From positions 62,001-126,000 of the forward strand of contig JAUCBJ010001196.1 of the NCBI GenBank assembly GCA_032718475.1: 64,000 nucleotides of DNA, in the 5' to 3' direction. Below, in pieces: positions 41,764-53,240 of the stretch. Source of the DNA: Nemertoderma westbladi. Lineage: Eukaryota; Xenacoelomorpha; Nemertodermatida; Nemertodermatidae. How positions within the stretch are numbered: the stretch's first letter is position 1; each line of letters starts with the position of its first letter. Position numbers and translations under genes: made by a program. The notes under the pieces are model-generated. The model was not told the DNA's origin, did not search any database, and saw only the letters and a list, made by a program, of their open reading frames with translations.

Positions 41764-44276
41764 CAATCGCCAAGGATGAGTTCTTAAAAATGGAAAAACT
41801 CGGTATCATCCGGAGGTCAAACTCCCCGTGGGCATCAGCTCTCCACATCGCGCCGAAACCTGACGGCGGGTGGCGACCGTGCGGCGACTTCAGGCGGCTC
41901 AATGACGCCACGCTGCCCGACATGTACCCACTCCCACATATACACGACTTTAATCCCAACCTCACTGGAGCGACAATCTTCACCAAGATCGACCTGGCGC
42001 GAAGTTATCACCAGGTTCCCATGCGGAAGGAGGACATCCCCAAGACTGCGGTGACCACCCCCTTCGGTCTATGGGAGTTCCTCCGCATGCCATTCGGCCT
42101 CAGGAATGCCTCCCAGACATTGCAGAGGCTGATGGACTCCATCTTCCGCGACCTCCCCTACGTCTTCGACTACCTCGACGATATCCTCGTTGGTAGCCAC
42201 TCGGAGGAGGAGCACATCAGGCACCTGCGCCAGGTCTTCCGCATCTTGGCGGAGAACGGACTCACTGTGCAGCTCCAGAAGTGCGTGTTTGGTGTCCCAT
42301 CCCTTGCCTACCTCGGACACACAGTCGACGCCGATGGGATCCGCCCGCTCCCCACCAAGGTTGAGGCCATCTCCGCTTTCCCCGTCCCAACGACAAAAAT
42401 CGCTGTGCAGCGATTCCTGGGAATGGTTAATTATTTTCACCGTTTCCTCCCAGGGATTGCCGGCACCCTAGCCCCCCTCCACGAGGCGACAAAAACTCAC
42501 ACACGTGATGTCACCTGGTCGCCGGACTGCCAGTCAGCCTTCGACACAGCGAAGTCAGCTCTGGCCACCGCCACAATGCTCCACCACCCAAGCAGCGACG
42601 CCGCATCGAGCATCACGGTTGACGCCTCCGACATAGCCGTCGGTGGCGTATTCGAGCAGCGACAGGGCGACATCTGGTGCCCCATCGCCTTCTTCTCAAA
42701 GAAGTTGTCTCCCGCTGAATGTCGCTACTCCGCCTTCGATAGAGAGTTGCTGGCGGTCTACCTCGCCATCAAAACGTTCCGACACCACGTCGAGGGCCGC
42801 GTGTTCAGCATTTTTACTGATCATAAGCCCTTAACTGGAGCCTTCTCCAGCTCCGTAGTCCACTCACCTCGCCAAACTCGACACCTCTCCTTCATCGCAG
42901 AGTTCTTAACGGATGTCCGCCACGTCAGTGGGAAGGACAATGTTGTCGCTGATGCGCTTTCCCGTGCACCGATCTCCGCAGTACTATCCCCCACCGTCGA
43001 CTTCTCCCAGCTCGCCGCTGCCCAGGCCGCCGCCCCGGAGGAGATGGCCACTTACCGCACAGCGATAAGCAGCCTAAAACTTGTCGACACAAACTTCCGC
43101 AACTTCACCGTCCTCTGCGACATCTCTACCGGCGTCGCCCGGCCCGTCGTACCATCTACCTGGACACAGAGGGTTTTCGACGCCCTCCATGGGCTCTCAC
43201 ACCCCGCCACAAGGCCCTCCATCAAAGCGGTGTCTTCCCGTTTTGTATGGCACGGCCTTAGGCGGGATATTACGCGCTGGTGCCGAGAGTGCCACCCCTG
43301 TCAAGCCTCCAAAATCGCGCGCCACACACGTGCCCCGCTCACTGAGCGCGCGTCGCCCACCACCAGGTTCTCCTGCCTCCACGTAGATATTGTGGGTCCA
43401 CTACCACCCTCGGAAAACGCCATCTATCTCTTCACCATCATAGATCGCTTCACCAGGTGGCCGGAGGCGATCCCGATACAGAACTCAGAGACTGAGACGT
43501 GCACACGCGCGCTCCTACGGGGGTGGATCGCCCGATTCGGCATCCCGACGGACATCACATCCGACCGTGGCTCACAGTTTACCTCCAAACTGTGGGCGGA
43601 ACTCAACTCCCTCCTCGGGATCACAGCCAACAAAACCACTGCCTACCACCCACAAGCAAACGGGATGGTCGAACGGCTTCATCGCCAATTAAAGGCATCC
43701 CTCAAAGCGCGCCTCTCGACATGCCGTTGGATGGATGAGCTGCCACTAGTCCTCCTCGGCATCAGAACGGCGTGGCGGGAGGACCCCGGTACCACACCCG
43801 CCGAACTCGTCTATGGCGTGCCATTACACGTTCCCGGGGAGTTCATTCCCCCACTGCCTCGCTTGTCAACCCCCTCGTCGAACTTCGTCCGACAACTCCA
43901 GGACGATATGCGCAACCTGAAACCACCCGCCACCGAGTTCCATGGCACACCCATCAACCATGTCCCGCCAAACCTACAAGGCGCCGACTTTGTTTATGTA
44001 CGGCGCGACGGCCACAGAACTCCTTTACAACAACCCTATTCCGGGCCTTTCCCCGTTCTTAAACCCGGACCCAAAACTTTTGAAATACAGGTCGGGCGAC
44101 GACGAAACACGGTCTCGGTCGACCGCCTTAAAATCGCCCGCGGCGTCGCGACAACCGACACGCCCGCAATACCGCACAAACCACAGCCCGCCCCACAACC
44201 GACAGTCATTCCACAAACCCCGGCCACATCTCGCTCGGGACGAAACCTCCGTCAGCCAGACCGATTTGCCCCGTAA
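41715..44276 (+). CDS. pol: Gypsy reverse transcriptase, RNase H and integrase
   Basis: An open frame of 853 codons. RT: FTKIDLARSYHQVPM, FGLRNA and YLDD (residues 153-156). RNase H: ITVDASDIAVGG (about 300), FDRELLAVYLAI (341-352), FTDHKPLTG (367-375). Integrase: zinc domain H492, H496, C526, C529; core D558 (HVDIVGPLP), D617 (TSDRGSQF), E653 (NGMVERLHRQ); end GPFPVLKPGPKTF, the GPY/F-type module. All catalytic residues are present. The frame lacks its own start because pol is entered by frameshift from protease. Confidence 0.95.
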   Translation: MPSPLRPRRRLNAEKLTIAKDEFLKMEKLGIIRRSNSPWASALHIAPKPDGGWRPCGDFRRLNDATLPDMYPLPHIHDFNPNLTGATIFTKIDLARSYHQVPMRKEDIPKTAVTTPFGLWEFLRMPFGLRNASQTLQRLMDSIFRDLPYVFDYLDDILVGSHSEEEHIRHLRQVFRILAENGLTVQLQKCVFGVPSLAYLGHTVDADGIRPLPTKVEAISAFPVPTTKIAVQRFLGMVNYFHRFLPGIAGTLAPLHEATKTHTRDVTWSPDCQSAFDTAKSALATATMLHHPSSDAASSITVDASDIAVGGVFEQRQGDIWCPIAFFSKKLSPAECRYSAFDRELLAVYLAIKTFRHHVEGRVFSIFTDHKPLTGAFSSSVVHSPRQTRHLSFIAEFLTDVRHVSGKDNVVADALSRAPISAVLSPTVDFSQLAAAQAAAPEEMATYRTAISSLKLVDTNFRNFTVLCDISTGVARPVVPSTWTQRVFDALHGLSHPATRPSIKAVSSRFVWHGLRRDITRWCRECHPCQASKIARHTRAPLTERASPTTRFSCLHVDIVGPLPPSENAIYLFTIIDRFTRWPEAIPIQNSETETCTRALLRGWIARFGIPTDITSDRGSQFTSKLWAELNSLLGITANKTTAYHPQANGMVERLHRQLKASLKARLSTCRWMDELPLVLLGIRTAWREDPGTTPAELVYGVPLHVPGEFIPPLPRLSTPSSNFVRQLQDDMRNLKPPATEFHGTPINHVPPNLQGADFVYVRRDGHRTPLQQPYSGPFPVLKPGPKTFEIQVGRRRNTVSVDRLKIARGVATTDTPAIPHKPQPAPQPTVIPQTPATSRSGRNLRQPDRFAP

Positions 44277-44296
44277 ACTCAGGATGTTCGTGTGCT

Positions 44297-44311
44297 GGGG
44301 GGGGGGGGGGG
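44297..44311 (+). promoter_or_regulatory. G-run before the Gypsy 3' LTR, polypurine tract
   Basis: Fifteen G residues lie 3 bp before the 3' LTR. The length makes slippage likely. Confidence 0.6.
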
Positions 44312-44314
44312 CCA

Positions 44315-44471
44315 TGTAGCGTTCCACTTTACCAGGACTCGCACCCTCACCAAGGGGACTTACATACATCCACATACTGCTTGCTTGTTGACCTTCTCTG
44401 CACGATTTATATATTTGATTATTATACTTGATATTACGTTTCTGTATTTTGATGGGATTGTCATCCCTTCA
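44315..44471 (+). repeat. 3' LTR of the Gypsy element
   Basis: 157 bp, TGTAGCG..CCCTTCA, shorter than the 5' LTR by about 107 bp. GGAC follows. Confidence 0.92.
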
Positions 44472-44475
44472 GGAC

Positions 44476-45431
44476 TATAGTCAAGAGATGGTGTGTCATC
44501 TTTGTCTGTATGACTTGTAGAGCTATCCATCTCGATATGGTGAACGATCTATCTACCAACAGCTTCATACTGAGCTTACGCCGACAGATCGCTCGCTTTG
44601 GAACTAGCAACACGATGAGATCTGATAAGGGAACGAACTTCATTGGTGCCAATAATGAGATCAAGGCTTACGTTAAAGATTGGAACCAAAGACAGGTGGA
44701 CGATCAGCTAAGGGTAACAGCATCTAGCTGGACCTTCAACGCCGCCGACGCCCCTTGGTGGGGAGGAAGTTGGGAGAGATTAATCAGGAGCGTGAAGACC
44801 GCATTTCACTTTATAGTGCCGTGCCGCGCGTATCTCACCGACGAACTTTTGCGGACGTTAATGGCGGAAATCGCTGCCTATCTCAACGAGAGACCGCTTA
44901 TGCCAGTCTCATCGAGTCCCGACTCCCTAGAAGCGCTAACACCCGCGCACTTCCTACTGAAGAAACCTGTAGCCATGCTCCCACGATCGGAGATTGCCGA
45001 CGGAGACGAATACTGCCGTCGAACTTGGCAACTTATGCAGTTGCTATCCCGTCGTTTCGCTGACCATTTCGAGAAACATTATATAGCTACAACTTCGAAC
45101 CAAGTGGTTTGCGCAGCAAGAAAACGTCAGCGCCGGAGACATGGTCCTTATTGTGGAATCAGATCTTCCATGTAAGCGGTGGCAGACAGGTCGTATCATC
45201 GAGACTCATATCTCCGATGATGGTTTAGTGCGATCGGTAGAACTCGTCGTCATGCGATGTAACTTTAAGAAACCTGGAATTGTGTTCGAAACACAACAAC
45301 TCAATCGCCCAGTTGGTCGTTTATGTTTACTGGAAAGAGACCGAGAACTGTCCGGAAACTATGGAAGGCAAGATACTCTTCCCACGACCACCTCCCTAAT
45401 CCAACAAACATCTAGGGACTCCCCAACATAA
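44476..45431 (+). pseudogene. Integrase of element B, C-terminal part
   Basis: Resumes after the Gypsy insertion: CRAIHLDMVNDLSTNSF, RSDKGTNFIGANNEI (catalytic Asp and Glu region), APWWGGSWERLIRSVK, AYLNERPL and LTPAHFLL (44,510-45,175). A frameshift near 45,150 leads to the final domain (MVLIVESDLPCKRW..RPVGRLCLLERD, 45,141-45,431). This is the standard end of BEL integrase. Confidence 0.87.
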
Positions 45432-47148
45432 CCTCGTCTGGAGTGGGTGTGTGACTATATTATTTTATATTTGTTTTTATTATTTTTATATTTATGTATG
45501 TATTATTATGTAATTTTATTATAATCATTTTCTTTAATTTTATTTAATAGAATGTTATTTTAGCGATTATTTAGTAGATTAGTGCAATATATAATCGTGT
45601 TTATTACTTAATTACTTATATTATATATTTAGTGCAACGGCGAGAAATAATTATTTTTCTCTTTCCTTACTGTCCGTATCTTATTATAAATACGTGACTA
45701 CAGTAAGATGAAATATCCGTACTTATTAAAGTACAATAAAGCTCCTACTATACTCAAGTATTATTGGTAAGTAGAGTATTAGGAATGCAAAGTTCAGATC
45801 CTCGTGTCTCAGCTAAACCAAGTTCTGGGTAGACCTTGGAAACGACTTGCCTCTTCTCACTGACATTGCTTCTTGCAATATTGCTCTCATACCGTATATT
45901 GAATAATACATATAGTAGAATGATGTCCATTTAACAGGAGCATAAAATGCATAATAAATCTGTTAAACCCTTTGACCATCTGCAATTTTAGTCTATTAAG
46001 ATATCGCGGCACCCACCGATATACTTGAAAGACAAAATTCTAGAATCCGTGGTTAACGTCCCCAGACATGTTCTGGAATAAATCGGTGCCCATCTTCAAT
46101 ATCAAATATTTAATAAATGATTGTAAAATCTGTCAAACAAATATAATAGAGTAAATACTTACAAATTTTATTTTTTATTGTTAAATATTAATATTTATAT
46201 TTTATTGTTAAAATTTAGATCCTTTAAAATTCTAGTCGATTAAGATATCGTAGCACTTACCGATACTCTTAAAAAGACAAATTTCCTAGAATTAAGGATC
46301 CTAGTCCCCAGACATGCTCTGGAATAAAATTGTGTCTATTTTAATATTAAATAATAAAATTTACGGGAATAAATTTAAATTCATATCCTCATGAATTTGA
46401 TAAATTGTCATTGTATACAATTTATAACATTCCCAAAATTCCATTAATTAATAGATCATGGGAGCGGAGATTCACCCTATTAAGTATATTAGTGTGCGAG
46501 AATCTCCAACATATAGTCAATAGCCGATAAAATTCATAAAATCATGTATAAAGGGGAATATTGACAATTAAAGAATTACTATTAAATAGCATCCCAGATC
46601 TGTATGCATGAGAATTACCCTAATTCTACTGCTAGTTTTCCATAATGTCACCATAGCAACAGCCATGCTAGAATTAGAAGCGAGTTAAAAGAACAATAGA
46701 AAGCTTGCCCCATTGAATAGCATACGGAATAAATAGCACACTGCTAGTATCCAGGGATACATAATAATAATGTGGCATTCTAGAAGGCACTTGACTAATG
46801 GACAAATGGCCCCAATGTGTACAATTTGTGACAGTTGTGTGGAATTTGTGCATTTATAGGTGAATGTTACTACTAAAGTGTGTTTACAGTAGTGAGTCGC
46901 AGTTGTGAAAGTAGCCCTACCTCTGTAGCAAGAACCTGAAGTAATTCTAAGCCCTTGGGACGGACATTGGAGTGACTCGCGCTGGTTGTTGTTGTTGTTG
47001 TGTAGCTACTACTTTGGCGATAGACACAGCGGCGATAAGACATCAGCGCTGAGGATCTTGCGCTGTCCGGGGGCATTGAGGGGTAGGCAGCAACGACCGC
47101 TAGCCTAATTATAATTAATTATAGTATCGATAAACTCATATAGCAGCT
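45432..47148 (+). other. AT-rich spacer of element B with a duplicated stem-loop segment
   Basis: Two related segments of about 145 bp (45,960-46,110 and 46,205-46,350) share GATTAAGATATCG-type text and CCCCAGACATG[TC]TCTGGAATAAA. CCAGA..TCTGG would form a hairpin in both. There is no ORF of note until 47,149. Confidence 0.6.
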
Positions 47149-48100
47149 ATGACTAAGTTGATAGAAGATAATCTTGGTATCAGGGAGCGATATACCCTAC
47201 CATTGCAAGCGTTTGTTGATAGTTTAATACGCGGCGACGCTAGTCAACCCACTGCGGAGGACGATGGCCATTATATCGAACCGCCAATGTCAAAGGAACA
47301 GCTCACACGTGAATTGGACAATAGAAATTTCACCGCTCACTATACGCATCGTAATGGTACGTATATGGACTTCTTAACTACCGGTCATCCTATCGATTTA
47401 CATGATACGGATGATATAGACACCGAAAGGGAAATGATTCTATTTAAAAATCATGCCCAGCGGAGTCGGAATGATAAACTGAGAATCGTACACGAATATT
47501 CTTTTTGAAACCAACTCGAAAGAGAAGATGTTGAAGAACTGGATAAACGTAATGACTTCAACGAATATTTAGAATTCTTGAGAGAAACTTATCTCAATGT
47601 GGATAGTCAACAAAATCTAGAAACTCAATATCCTCAAGGTATACATCATAACCCTATGGTAGAACTCAAACGACTGTATTTTACTATGATGTATCTTACT
47701 GCCGATCGACCGATACCTGTTGTACCGGATAGCTTCGAACAGATGGAGGAATATTGTAAAACTGGAGAAAGATCACCAGCATTACCCTTACAAGACGTGC
47801 GTCTTTGGTATTACTGCGATGAACCTATACCCTAGATGCCCTAGACCCAATCAACAAACGGAAAGACATAAAAATCCGCAGAGACGTTGCGCTAAACACA
47901 GTTTTACTCGCTATACTTACGGGAGTTTTGAGCGAAACTTATTCGACTTATCACCTACTCTTGCTCGACTCAAACAATCCTTAAATAAATCTATGATCAG
48001 AGTTCCGGAATACTCGGTCAGACGTCCTCATTCCCTGGTGCGACCTCAGACTCTTGATCCTAATAGTATGATGGATCCTCCTGAGTTGTACTCATTGTGA
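47149..48100 (+). pseudogene. 3' ORF alpha of element B
   Basis: One frame runs 47,149-47,835 with TGA at 47,506 and TAG at 47,833, then coding text continues in another frame to 48,100. It matches ORF alpha of element C: LEREDVEELDKRNDFNEYLE, RLYFTMMYLTADRPIPVV, LWYYCDEPIPRC and RPQTLDPNSMMDPPE. Charged, no signal peptide, no membrane span. Function unknown. Confidence 0.55.
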
Positions 48101-48101
48101 A

Positions 48102-48746
48102 CTAGTGTTACCCGAGCAATTAGTTGGTGGCACTCCGGTTATGGGCTCTCTAAATATTTGCTCATCCTACCTAGCCGGATTGGGACGCGGACATCTAATA
48201 TCTCCGTTCAACCCGTATAATCGTCCCGGTTTAACTCCGATACAACCTGTCACCTAGGTGGAGGAAAGCGTTGTACGAAATGCGCTAGATGCTATTCGGC
48301 AAAAGATCAGAAAAGGAACCTACGATTGTTTAGACAAACGTAAATTGCAACAACAAGTCCAAGCAGTAAAAGAATTAGCTTTACCCCAGTTTGATCGTGA
48401 AATCCAGAATCTTGAGGAAGATATCGAACTTGGACGAACATACTCTCTACAAGAGTTCTTGGGCGAACGCTTCCAAAGACAAGCGGAGGAGAATCAGCTT
48501 GAGGAGAAACATATCGAAATGGATGAGAGAGAAGAAGCAGCTTTAGCACAACCGGAAGCTCAAATCCTTATGACTGATCTCTATTCCAAAACCATCATTC
48601 ATCCTTCGATGGTTTCCCATTTCGGAGATAAACTCTTCGCCACAGCACAACCCCAACCGGTTGATATAAACTTAATTTATCGCTTACGCTCCTATGTTAC
48701 AACATCCACCAATCGAGGCTGCTCGTCTCAATGGTATACTCGTTGA
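48102..48746 (+). pseudogene. 3' ORF of element B with coiled coil
   Basis: A frame open from 48,102 with one TAG at 48,255. After SPFNPYNRPGLTPIQP comes a helical, charged stretch (DKRKLQQQVQAVKELALPQF, LEEDIELGRTYSLQEFLG). It corresponds in position to the coiled-coil end of ORF alpha in element C. Near 48,694 the coding passes to the next frame. The exonuclease-like and zinc-knuckle texts of element A are not found here. Confidence 0.5.
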
Positions 48747-49513
48747 ACCTCCGGACAATCAAGCGGATTTTGTCTGTCGTATGGTGCACGAGGTCAACCT
48801 ACGCACTAGACCTTTACCTAACTCATTTTATGGGATCAAAGATCACCCCTATTATGTCAATTTAACTCAATACTATATGGTGAAACCGGAAGATCCTACA
48901 TACAGTTTAAAGTTTCTACCATTGATAAATCCCCTTGATCTTGTTGAACTCGAACAACTACAAAAACATTTAGATCAATTGGTCAAAGTAAACTCATTCA
49001 GAAAACCTTATAATGTTTCAAGAATAGAAAAGGATGTAATACCTCCGTATAATATTGATGGAGTTATTAAAACTCGATTAGTCCATTGGAATTTATATGT
49101 ATTGTTGAAGGAATAAAGAATACGGCGACTTGTTCATAAACTCGCATCCTGAGTTATAAGAAGTTCATAGACAACCATATGAATATAAAGCCAGAGAATG
49201 CGAATTAGAGAGAACAATCAAACCGAGGAAATTTCTCACTACACACGGTCAACCTACCGCTGTCGTACAAATGACCCATCAAGGACCGGTAGGAGCTGCC
49301 GTCCTGAAACGAGCTCTAAAGGTTGTTCGCCCTCATTCCACCGATGTTGATATCGATCAACCGGGTACCTCGACCGGTGGATACACCGACCATAATCCAA
49401 AACCTTCTGATGCAATCATATTGCACCCTTCTCCCAGGAGTTATAGCCCTCCTAGTAAAGTGGCTCGCCCCAAAGAGAAAAAGACTCTTACTAGTCTAAA
49501 AAAAACTTCATAA
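48694..49513 (+). pseudogene. 3' ORF of element B, C-terminal part
   Basis: The first frame (48,694-49,116) has YGIKDHPYYVNLTQYYMVKP and LVELEQLQKHLDQLV. The next (about 49,130-49,513) has EVHRQPYEYK, KARECELERTIK and a Pro/Ser/Lys-rich tail ending KKTLTSLKKTS. The middle part resembles EVLRRLYSYK..EARNTELERR in element A. It stops about 100 bp before the 3' LTR, the same position as in A. Confidence 0.5.
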
Positions 49514-49616
49514 ACGCTGTTCATGAAAGAAGGACTGATAGTTTAGAGTATTTTTGTATTTTAGAAACTATGATTTTTTATATTTTATAGACTTAAATCC
49601 TTTTTTCTGGGAGCGG

Positions 49617-50733
49617 TGTAAAAGCTTTTGCGGACATAACAAGTCATTTTTACTCAATGCGCAGAATACTCTAAAATAGCCCTAAAATTGTTCAACTACG
49701 CGTCGGAAAGAATTAGAACCAAGATGACGAAATCTGTCAGCTGATTCTTTGTGTACATGGAGATCTCTTTGTTCAAGCTTATTCAGCCAATCAGTGCAAT
49801 CTTCCCAGTTATGCCAGTAGAGACCTACCTGAGGAAACTAGAGCATGCGCATTTAGTTGTCGTTTTTCTGAGAATTAGATTCCTCTCAGAATTCTGTACT
49901 AAGTACGGTCGTTTCAGACTTTGGCCCAAGAACATCTGATGGCCTTAGTTATAAGAACGTAAATCTATTAACATTTCATACCTCATCTCACATCTCAATA
50001 CGACCAAACTGAACTTCATGAACACATACTGACTGTTCACCGCACTGTTTTAATGCTGTTTTATATTGTGTTAATTGCTGCTTATATTAATGGATGTTAT
50101 ATTTGGAGAATACCGATAAATAATCGTACACCCCTCAATCTTCTTGATTACTGAGGTAAGCGGAGAAAGAGTTTACCAGTAGCAACTGTGACTCAAATTA
50201 TAGTGGTTTTGTGTGAATTAAATGCTATTTCATAATCCCTATGTGTGTCAGTTGCAATCCTCCTTATATATGATCAAATTCAGTGACGGTCGGCAAATTA
50301 GTGTGAATTAGTGTGAAGTAGTGTGAAGTCGTGTGAAGTCGTGTGAAGGTTAATAAAGCATCTCCTAAAGATTGCGCTATTTATGAAACTCTGTGGCCAT
50401 CTAGTTGTGATTAGTGTAAGTCATAACTCTGTTTTTATACTTAAAGCGCCATGTCCCAAAGGAACTGTTAATATTTCCCCGAAAGTAAATATAGTTGTCA
50501 GAGATTATATAGTAGCGATCAATCGAATAATACAACTTAGCCTACACCACAATAACTTCCTAGGGAACCCGAATCCAGTCTCCCACACCGTGGTTCAAAC
50601 GCCGCGCACGGACTGACTTCGGTGGATGTAACTTCAGTACACCAGGTAATTGGTAAGGGCCAAGGTCGATTCATAATAAAAAGGACAATTAAAATTGGCA
50701 GGTTAAACTGCTAAAGGTCTGAAAGCGCGAACA
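49617..50733 (+). repeat. 3' LTR of element B (E-type)
   Basis: 1117 bp, TGTAAAAGCTTTTGCGG..GCGCGAACA. It is preceded by the purine-rich CTGGGAGCGG. It matches the E LTR in inverse orientation. Element F sequence starts at the next base, so B is inserted in or fused to F. Short GTGTGAA[GT] repeats occur at 50,300-50,350. Confidence 0.88.
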
Positions 50734-51064
50734 GATGTTGTTTACGGAACTCTTCCAAGTGTGCAGTATGTTCCTCCATTCTGGGGTAGTTTTCCAGATC
50801 GGTTGCGGGAATGAGCTCCTGATATGCTTGTATGATTCATTCGTATCATTGGAGGATATTCCTGATTTTTTGTAGCTGAGTTTGTATGTCGCTGAGGGGG
50901 GTCTCGACTCCCCTTAGTTGTTTCTCGATGCGGTTATAGGCCCGAGTGACCCCACCCCTGAGAGTGCCCAACCGACGTGCCATGTTTTTCACATTTGGGA
51001 CCTCGTCGGCATCTGAGTCTGTATGAGGTTCTACCCCATTGGTATCGTAGGCATTATCCTCCAT
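50734..51064 (-). pseudogene. Gag start of element F
   Basis: ATG at 51,064. EVPNVKNMARRLGTLRGGVT and the coiled coil RIEKQLRGVETPLSDIQTQL match element A's gag. TGA stops occur at about 50,846 and 50,837. Beyond them the same frame reads YQELIPATDLENYPRME, showing that A's frameshift at this spot is not ancestral. Confidence 0.75.
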
Positions 51065-51255
51065 TACTCTAGTGCTTCGTTTATCGTCAAGTATGCGATG
51101 TTGTAGAATAGTTCGTCGTATGTTTCGTATTCAGCTTGAACTACTCGAACGGTAATTATAAATCGCCCCATGTTGGTACCCTGTACCTCAACTTCGATAT
51201 GTCAGATTCCTGGTTCAACTTGGATTATATCAATAGGTGTGATCGATACTTCCAT
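51064..51255 (-). pseudogene. Conserved 63-residue pre-gag ORF in element F
   Basis: Same length and start (MEVSITPIDIIQVEPGI) as the ORF at 17,540 of element A, with one TGA in place of Trp codon 18. Its TAA stop overlaps the gag ATG (TAATG). Most differences from A are conservative (E/D, V/I, S/T). Confidence 0.65.
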
Positions 51256-51473
51256 TCCCTGTTAACGACTCTCTGTCAATGATCTGCCGACTACGAGTTC
51301 TAGACAGTTTGGATTGAGTTTGTGAGTTTATTAACCACGGCTTTGTCTCAAATCAAATACCAGAGTTTCCACGTAGTGGGTGCTGGTTAAGCACAGAGAG
51401 AGTTTGAGGAATACTTGACTGTTGAATTCCCAACTTCCACCAGTTGAAGTTGACTGCGTATTATTCTCAATTT

Positions 51474-52737
51474 TGTTGCAGTTATTCCCAACACCAGGGG
51501 GGAAAACGCCGATGCTGGAGGCGGAATTTTCAAACCTCTTTATCCCGGCCAGTCACCTGATATTGGGAGTGGAGAAGGATATTACCTGAGATGCAGAATT
51601 GCAGGTAGAGAAAAAGTTTCATTGGTTGGATATAATCTTTAATGTAACTTGAACTCTGATTGAACTCTGATTGAGAATAATTTGGGCTTCCCCACACCAA
51701 TATACCAAATATTCACAATAATACACAAATATAAATTCCTACAGTAAATTATTTAATTACCCACTGTTCGCTTAACTTTCCGATTTTAACCTAACTAATG
51801 TTCCCCATTTTCCCTTGGTCCTAGTCCCGGTACCGTTGGGTGAGTGTCGGTCGATCCTTCGCATGTCCGTCCCACCCTTCCCAAACCCTGACGGGATCGG
51901 TCATCAGGAAAGCGGTACGGCTTAGCTTAGGGGTCTGTCGGTTCATCGCAGGGTCCCAACCATCTAAGCTTTCCGAATCCTTGTCAGGCTCGTAGTTGCA
52001 TCAGTAGCCGAGAACCTGCTCCCAATAGTCGGTAGGCCAGTAGAGTCCAGTCCTCTGTCTTTCGACCCTGTCGCATGTCCGTCCCACCCTTCCCGAACCC
52101 CAAAGGGATTGGTCATAAGGAAAGTGGTATGGCTAAGCTAGGGGTCTGTCGGCCCATTGTGAGTCCCAACTGTTGGAGCTTTCCGAATCCTTTTCAGGCT
52201 CGTACTAACGCCAGTTGTGGAACCCACGCCAGGAAGTCAGTCCTCGTTGAACCCTTCCTTCGACCGGTCAGTCGATCCTTCGCAAGTCCCTAATGCGAAG
52301 ACTCCGCCCGAGTCCCTTTCAGGCTCAGTCATAGCCAACGCACCGGGAACCGCTTAGGATCTGTCAGTTCTCGTCGCAAATCCCTGGCGCAGCCAGCTAA
52401 GCTTTCCGAATCCTTTTCAGGCTCGTAATCGCCGCTGGTAGCGGGTTTCCAACTACCGAAGTAGAAGGAGGTTGTCTAGGCCTCAATAACTATCAGGCAA
52501 CCCTGACAGCTGAGAGTATTGCTTGATTTTGCCTCCCACCCCTGGCCCTAAAATATCTGATATGAGTCCCGTGCCCTGTAAGTCGCCCCAATATTCGCCC
52601 ATAAATCACCCCCAGTCTATCATCGAATGCACCCAAATTTTATGTTCCCGCACCCAGTACTGATATTGGCACATTCCTAAAAAATAAATCCAAAAAATAT
52701 GTAACTCGCGTTATGATAAAGTGAAATACCGCGAACA
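51474..52737 (-). repeat. LTR of element F
   Basis: Minus strand TGTTCGCGGTATTTC at 52,737 to the end near 51,474. It aligns with the A LTRs, including the repeated segments with AAG[GC]..TCGGGG-type text and the GGGCCAGGGG downstream of the TATA position, but is clearly more diverged. Confidence 0.85.
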
Positions 52738-53240
52738 CATAGTGCGGCGAATGCACTTCCGAAGGTGAGGCAGCCACTACCGTATGCGGTGACACAGGGG
52801 ACTTCAAGTCCACAGAGAGCTGGGAGTAGAGCCACACCGTGACAGGGACAGAAACGAAGCAACAACACCAGTAAATACAAACCCAATACCCCCAATAGGC
52901 AGAGTTCAAGTAACCAAAACACTAAACCGCTAGATATGAATCTAAGCGCAATACGTGAAGCGCTATACAAGGAACGCTACAATCCCGATTACAAATGTCA
53001 ATTGCATAGAAACAGGACCCATAAGACCATAGTCTACAAGCATTGGCAGGCGTTACTTAAACAAGATCGGATACCCTACACAGGTAAGAATGGACTATTT
53101 CATTGATGCATGGTAGGAGGACACAGGAAGGTTGAGTGGCAGGAACCACCGATCAAATATAGCGAGACTGATGGGTCTGGAGGCCAGACGATGGCGACAA
53201 GCACCATGGGAGCAAAGAGGAGGGGAACGGAGTAGTACCA

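Larger units (their letters stand above)
40158..44471 (+). mobile_element. CsRn1-like Ty3/Gypsy retrotransposon inserted in B integrase
   Basis: LTRs start TGTAGCGTTCC and end CATCCCTTCA. GGAC precedes the element (40,154-40,157) and follows it (44,472-44,475), a 4-bp duplication. A tRNA-Trp-type primer site, a CHCC Gag motif and Gypsy-order pol (protease, RT, RNase H, integrase) fit the CsRn1 clade. It is the best-preserved pol in the window and is GC-richer than its host element. Confidence 0.93.
39118..50733 (+). mobile_element. Element B: E-family BEL-like retrotransposon, internally deleted
   Basis: It starts abruptly with a piece of E-type leader (39,118-39,690), passes straight into integrase, is split by a Gypsy element (40,158-44,471), and continues with the integrase end, a repeat-bearing spacer, 3' ORFs and an E-type 3' LTR (49,617-50,733). 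The 5' LTR, gag, protease and RT are missing. The left junction has no LTR terminus, so it reflects a deletion or recombination with element C. Confidence 0.8.
50734..52737 (-). mobile_element. Element F: 5' part of an A-family BEL element
   Basis: On the minus strand: LTR (52,737-51,474), leader, conserved small ORF (51,255-51,064), and gag start (51,064 down to 50,734). It is cut exactly at the end of the B LTR. All parts match element A in order. Confidence 0.88.
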
